A model generated the notes under the pieces. That model searched no databases. It saw only the letters and a list, made by a program, of their open reading frames with translations, and was not told the DNA's origin. This document shows, in pieces, positions 62,901-64,000 of a stretch of 64,000 bases of DNA. This stretch comes from Paenibacillus xylanexedens. Its GTDB lineage: Bacteria; Bacillota; Bacilli; Paenibacillales; Paenibacillaceae. Location: contig NZ_VEIO01000001.1 in assembly GCF_007680605.1 (NCBI RefSeq), forward strand, positions 682,001 to 746,000. Direction: 5' to 3'. Each line of letters begins with the position of its first letter. Position 1 is the first letter of the stretch. Made by a program: the position numbers and the translations under genes.

Positions 62901-62989
62901 CCTTTGAAGGAACGCATACCTCTTACGCGGATTGGTCTAAAGTAACCGGATATGTTGCCGGACAACTTGAATGGGGAATGGAGCCGTAA
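59915..62989 (+). CDS. Secreted GH74 xyloglucanase with X2 and CBM3 modules
   Basis: The 1024-residue enzyme has a signal peptide (1 to about 34, SEAAPSEA), a two-propeller GH74 catalytic domain (36-770) with predicted catalytic Asp71 in RTDIGGAYRW and Asp480 in ALGDVAGFRHDD, an X2-type Ig-like module (about 777-868) and a C-terminal family 3 cellulose-binding module (about 875-1020). Repeats of S-T-D-G-G-x-T-W type line the propeller blades. It should cut the xyloglucan backbone outside the cell while bound to cellulose. Oligosaccharides would then be trimmed by YicI and GH42 in the cytoplasm. Confidence 0.95.
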   Translation: MKTWISKFRILSLSVAIVTASLGGLGMTGTSEAAPSEAYEWKNVVTGGGGGFIPGIIFNESEKDLIYARTDIGGAYRWNPVDSSWTPLTDFVGWDDWNNNGVDALASDPVDPDRVYMAVGTYTNSWVKDNGYIFRSTDRGDTWEKTELPFKVGGNMPGRSMGERLVVDPNDNSILYFGARSGNGLWKSTDYGVTWSEVTSFPNPGNYVENPANEYTSDIIGLAWITFDETSGSAGQASQTIYVGVADKSESIYRSTDGGLTWDAVSGQPTGYLPHHGKMDVDGSLYITYSNGAGPYDGTKGDVWKLNTATGVWKNISPVPSSSSDNYYGYGGLAIDAQEPGTLMVATLNSWWPDAILFRSKDGGDTWTRIWDFEGYPDRKFRYTQDISAAPWLTFGVNPAPPEISPKLGWMIAALEIDPFDSDRLMYGTGATIYGTNNLTDWDQDKKINISVMAKGIEETNVLDLISPPSGANLLSALGDVAGFRHDDLTQAPAKMFTNPNYPSTESIDFAELSPNTMVRVGKADYTVDPNAKSIGLSSDGGKTWYKASAEPSGTAGGGTVAISATGNRLVWSTSDRGVFHSAGGNSWTASTGIPAGAKVISDRVNPNKFYGFAAGKIYVSVNGGASFTVSPATGLPASGNSDLDAVPGVEGELWFAGGNEEEGPYGLWHSTDSGATFTKLANVEEADSIGFGKAAPGQSVVALYAVAQIDGTRGFFRSDDGGTNWVRINDDQHQYARVTTITGDPRIYGRVYLGTNGRGILYADPVNGNGGTPTVPNSTITPVTAQFDLKVDQQANIPVTLTLNGNTLTSIRNGNTILVAGTDYTVAGNQVVLSKNYLATLPKGTTVLTFQFNAGNPAVLNLTIKDTTVVIPGGTIRIEMYNGTTAATGNSITPKFRLTNTGTNPLNLSDVKIRYYYTIDGSQPQNFFCDWAAVGSANVTGTFSSVTPALPGADHVLEVGFKATAGTLNAGQSTEIQTRFSKDNWTNYIQTDDYSFEGTHTSYADWSKVTGYVAGQLEWGMEP

Positions 62990-63030
62990 CATTCGGTTCA
63001 TGATTGAATTGAGAAAATAATAATGAACGA

Positions 63031-63081
63031 GAGGTCTCAAGATGCCTGAGTAGGTCGCGGCGTTTTGGGACTTCTTGTTTT
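63031..63081 (+). terminator. Terminator after the xyloglucanase gene
   Basis: A 16-base stem, 63031-63046 with 63059-63074, has four GU wobble pairs and no mismatch, followed by TTGTTTTG. Confidence 0.82.
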
Positions 63082-63265
63082 GTCGAATTATAGTGTAAAC
63101 TATAGGTAGTAACTATTGCTTAAACATAGGATTTAAGATATAACAATATGTACGATTATTATATTGTTCATGTAACCGCTAACAAGGGGAGAGTTTGATA
63201 ACCAACATATAGAGGGCTAAACCGTATAGATATAGAGTGATAGAAGAGACAGGGGGGTCGCGATC

Positions 63266-64000
63266 ATGAACCGGTTATGCAAGGTGCTGATTGTTGACGA
63301 TGAATTTCTGGTTAGACAGGGTATTAAGCACCACATGAACTGGGAAGCAGAAGGATTTAATATTGTAGGGGAGGCATCCAATGGCGAAGAAGGTCTGCAA
63401 CAGGTGGAGTTGTTAAAACCGGATATCGTTATTACCGACATCGTGATGCCTGTCATGGACGGTGAAACTTTTGTTCGTACACTCAAAGCGGGTTATCCGC
63501 ATATTGAGGTCATTGTGCTGAGCAGTTTCAGTGAATTCGAATATGTTCGATCTACACTGCAGCATGGAGCGGCAGATTATATATTGAAGCCCAAGCTGGA
63601 TACGAATGAACTTCTGGAAGTGTTAAGACGCACGGCTGGCAAAATACCGGAGCTTCAATACGAGCCATCCCATGACGGCTGGCGGCTTGGTCAATTAATG
63701 GAGAAAATGTTGTCCGGATTCACGCTGGACGAAGACAACGAAATGCCTGTTATTCGGGAAAGCTTCCCATTAGGCGCTTTTCGCTTGCTCGCATTTCAGA
63801 TTGCTGAAGGCAGTTTGAAAAATCAGGATCAGATTGAAGCTGAGGTTAGAAAACGCTTGCCTGAGATTGAATGTGCTATTTTACCAGCGGAAAGCCGATT
63901 GTCGGTTATGTTGCTAAATATGAAACCTGAGCAAGATGAAGCTATCGTTAAACAGATCAGGGAATGGGCTGAGGAAGCAGGAGCAGGGCAGCATGCTTCG
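63266..64000 (+). CDS. YesN-type response regulator, N-terminal part (cut by window edge)
   Basis: The first 245 residues are present and the frame is open at the end. Residues 5-120 are a receiver domain: acidic pair VLIVDDEF, phospho-acceptor Asp in IVITDIVMPVMDG (about 58), and Lys in YILKPK (about 108). The following part has no recognisable domain; by analogy with the Paenibacillus YesN family an AraC-type DNA-binding domain should follow beyond the window. ATG at 63266 has AGGGGGG upstream. These regulators usually pair with a YesM kinase next to sugar ABC importers. Confidence 0.88.
   Translation, partial: MNRLCKVLIVDDEFLVRQGIKHHMNWEAEGFNIVGEASNGEEGLQQVELLKPDIVITDIVMPVMDGETFVRTLKAGYPHIEVIVLSSFSEFEYVRSTLQHGAADYILKPKLDTNELLEVLRRTAGKIPELQYEPSHDGWRLGQLMEKMLSGFTLDEDNEMPVIRESFPLGAFRLLAFQIAEGSLKNQDQIEAEVRKRLPEIECAILPAESRLSVMLLNMKPEQDEAIVKQIREWAEEAGAGQHAS

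Noticed and set aside
1..64000. CRISPR array, tRNA or rRNA genes, insertion sequences, prophage
   Set aside because: No regularly spaced repeats, tRNA-like cloverleaf blocks, transposase genes or phage genes were seen by eye on either strand. A tRNA or covariance-model scan would confirm.

Overview
The window reads as chromosomal DNA of a Gram-positive, endospore-forming, plant-polysaccharide-degrading bacterium, most likely Paenibacillus. This is inferred from the GerA/GerB/GerC-type germination operon, strong AGGAGG-type ribosome sites with frequent TTG and GTG starts, Firmicute genes such as helD, and a wide set of glycoside hydrolases (GH53, GH42 twice, GH31, GH74). No rRNA, tRNA, CRISPR array, insertion sequence or prophage was found. 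Gene order is ordinary core plus accessory metabolism. Both ends cut a gene: an ABC permease at the left and a YesN-type response regulator at the right.

Layout. 1-4.6 kb: galactan/galacto-oligosaccharide operon (two ABC permeases, a GH53 galactanase without signal peptide, a GH42 beta-galactosidase) closed by a terminator. 4.7-15.1 kb: housekeeping and mixed genes (ACT-malic enzyme coupled to an HD hydrolase, aromatic acid exporter-like protein, flavin-type oxidoreductase, HelD, adenine deaminase, a lipoprotein). 15.2-18.7 kb: AraC regulator divergent from YicI alpha-xylosidase, with a cre-like site between. 18.7-24 kb: a phosphotransferase, two MFS exporters, a MarR regulator with a clear promoter and perfect-palindrome operator, and fucose mutarotase. 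24-28 kb: spore germination operon in the order A-C-D-B. 28.2-35.1 kb: acetyltransferase, TraX, then on the minus strand a chemoreceptor followed by a single-module adenylation-thiolation-reductase protein. 35.6-43 kb: rpiA-GNAT-MarR, a B12-binding protein paired with a sensorless hybrid histidine kinase, and a small orphan operon. 43.2-49.7 kb: MarR plus MMPL exporter, an SGNH hydrolase, a phosphotransferase and a TPR protein. 49.8-63 kb: pectin/hemicellulose block (AraC, uxaB-uxaA, GH42 divergent from a second AraC, two esterase-like hydrolases, SMP-30 lactonase, secreted GH74-X2-CBM3 xyloglucanase).

How the genes work together. The carbohydrate genes outline outside-in use of plant cell wall. 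Secreted GH74 cuts xyloglucan. ABC permeases import oligosaccharides, probably with an ATPase encoded elsewhere. Intracellular GH53, GH42, GH31 and esterases trim them, and UxaB/UxaA take tagaturonate to 2-keto-3-deoxygluconate. AraC regulators sit next to three of these units, and cre-like sites (13 of 14 positions at two of them) suggest catabolite repression.

The best candidate for an undescribed system is the B12-binding protein at 37.6 kb. It carries the W-x9-EH cap signature of CarH-type photoreceptors, but lacks a DNA-binding domain and is followed 15 bases later by a hybrid kinase with no sensor domain. Second are the chemoreceptor/A-T-R pair at 29.6-35.1 kb and the reordered germination operon with a small D-type subunit. 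All functions are inferred by reading the sequence; no database search was run.
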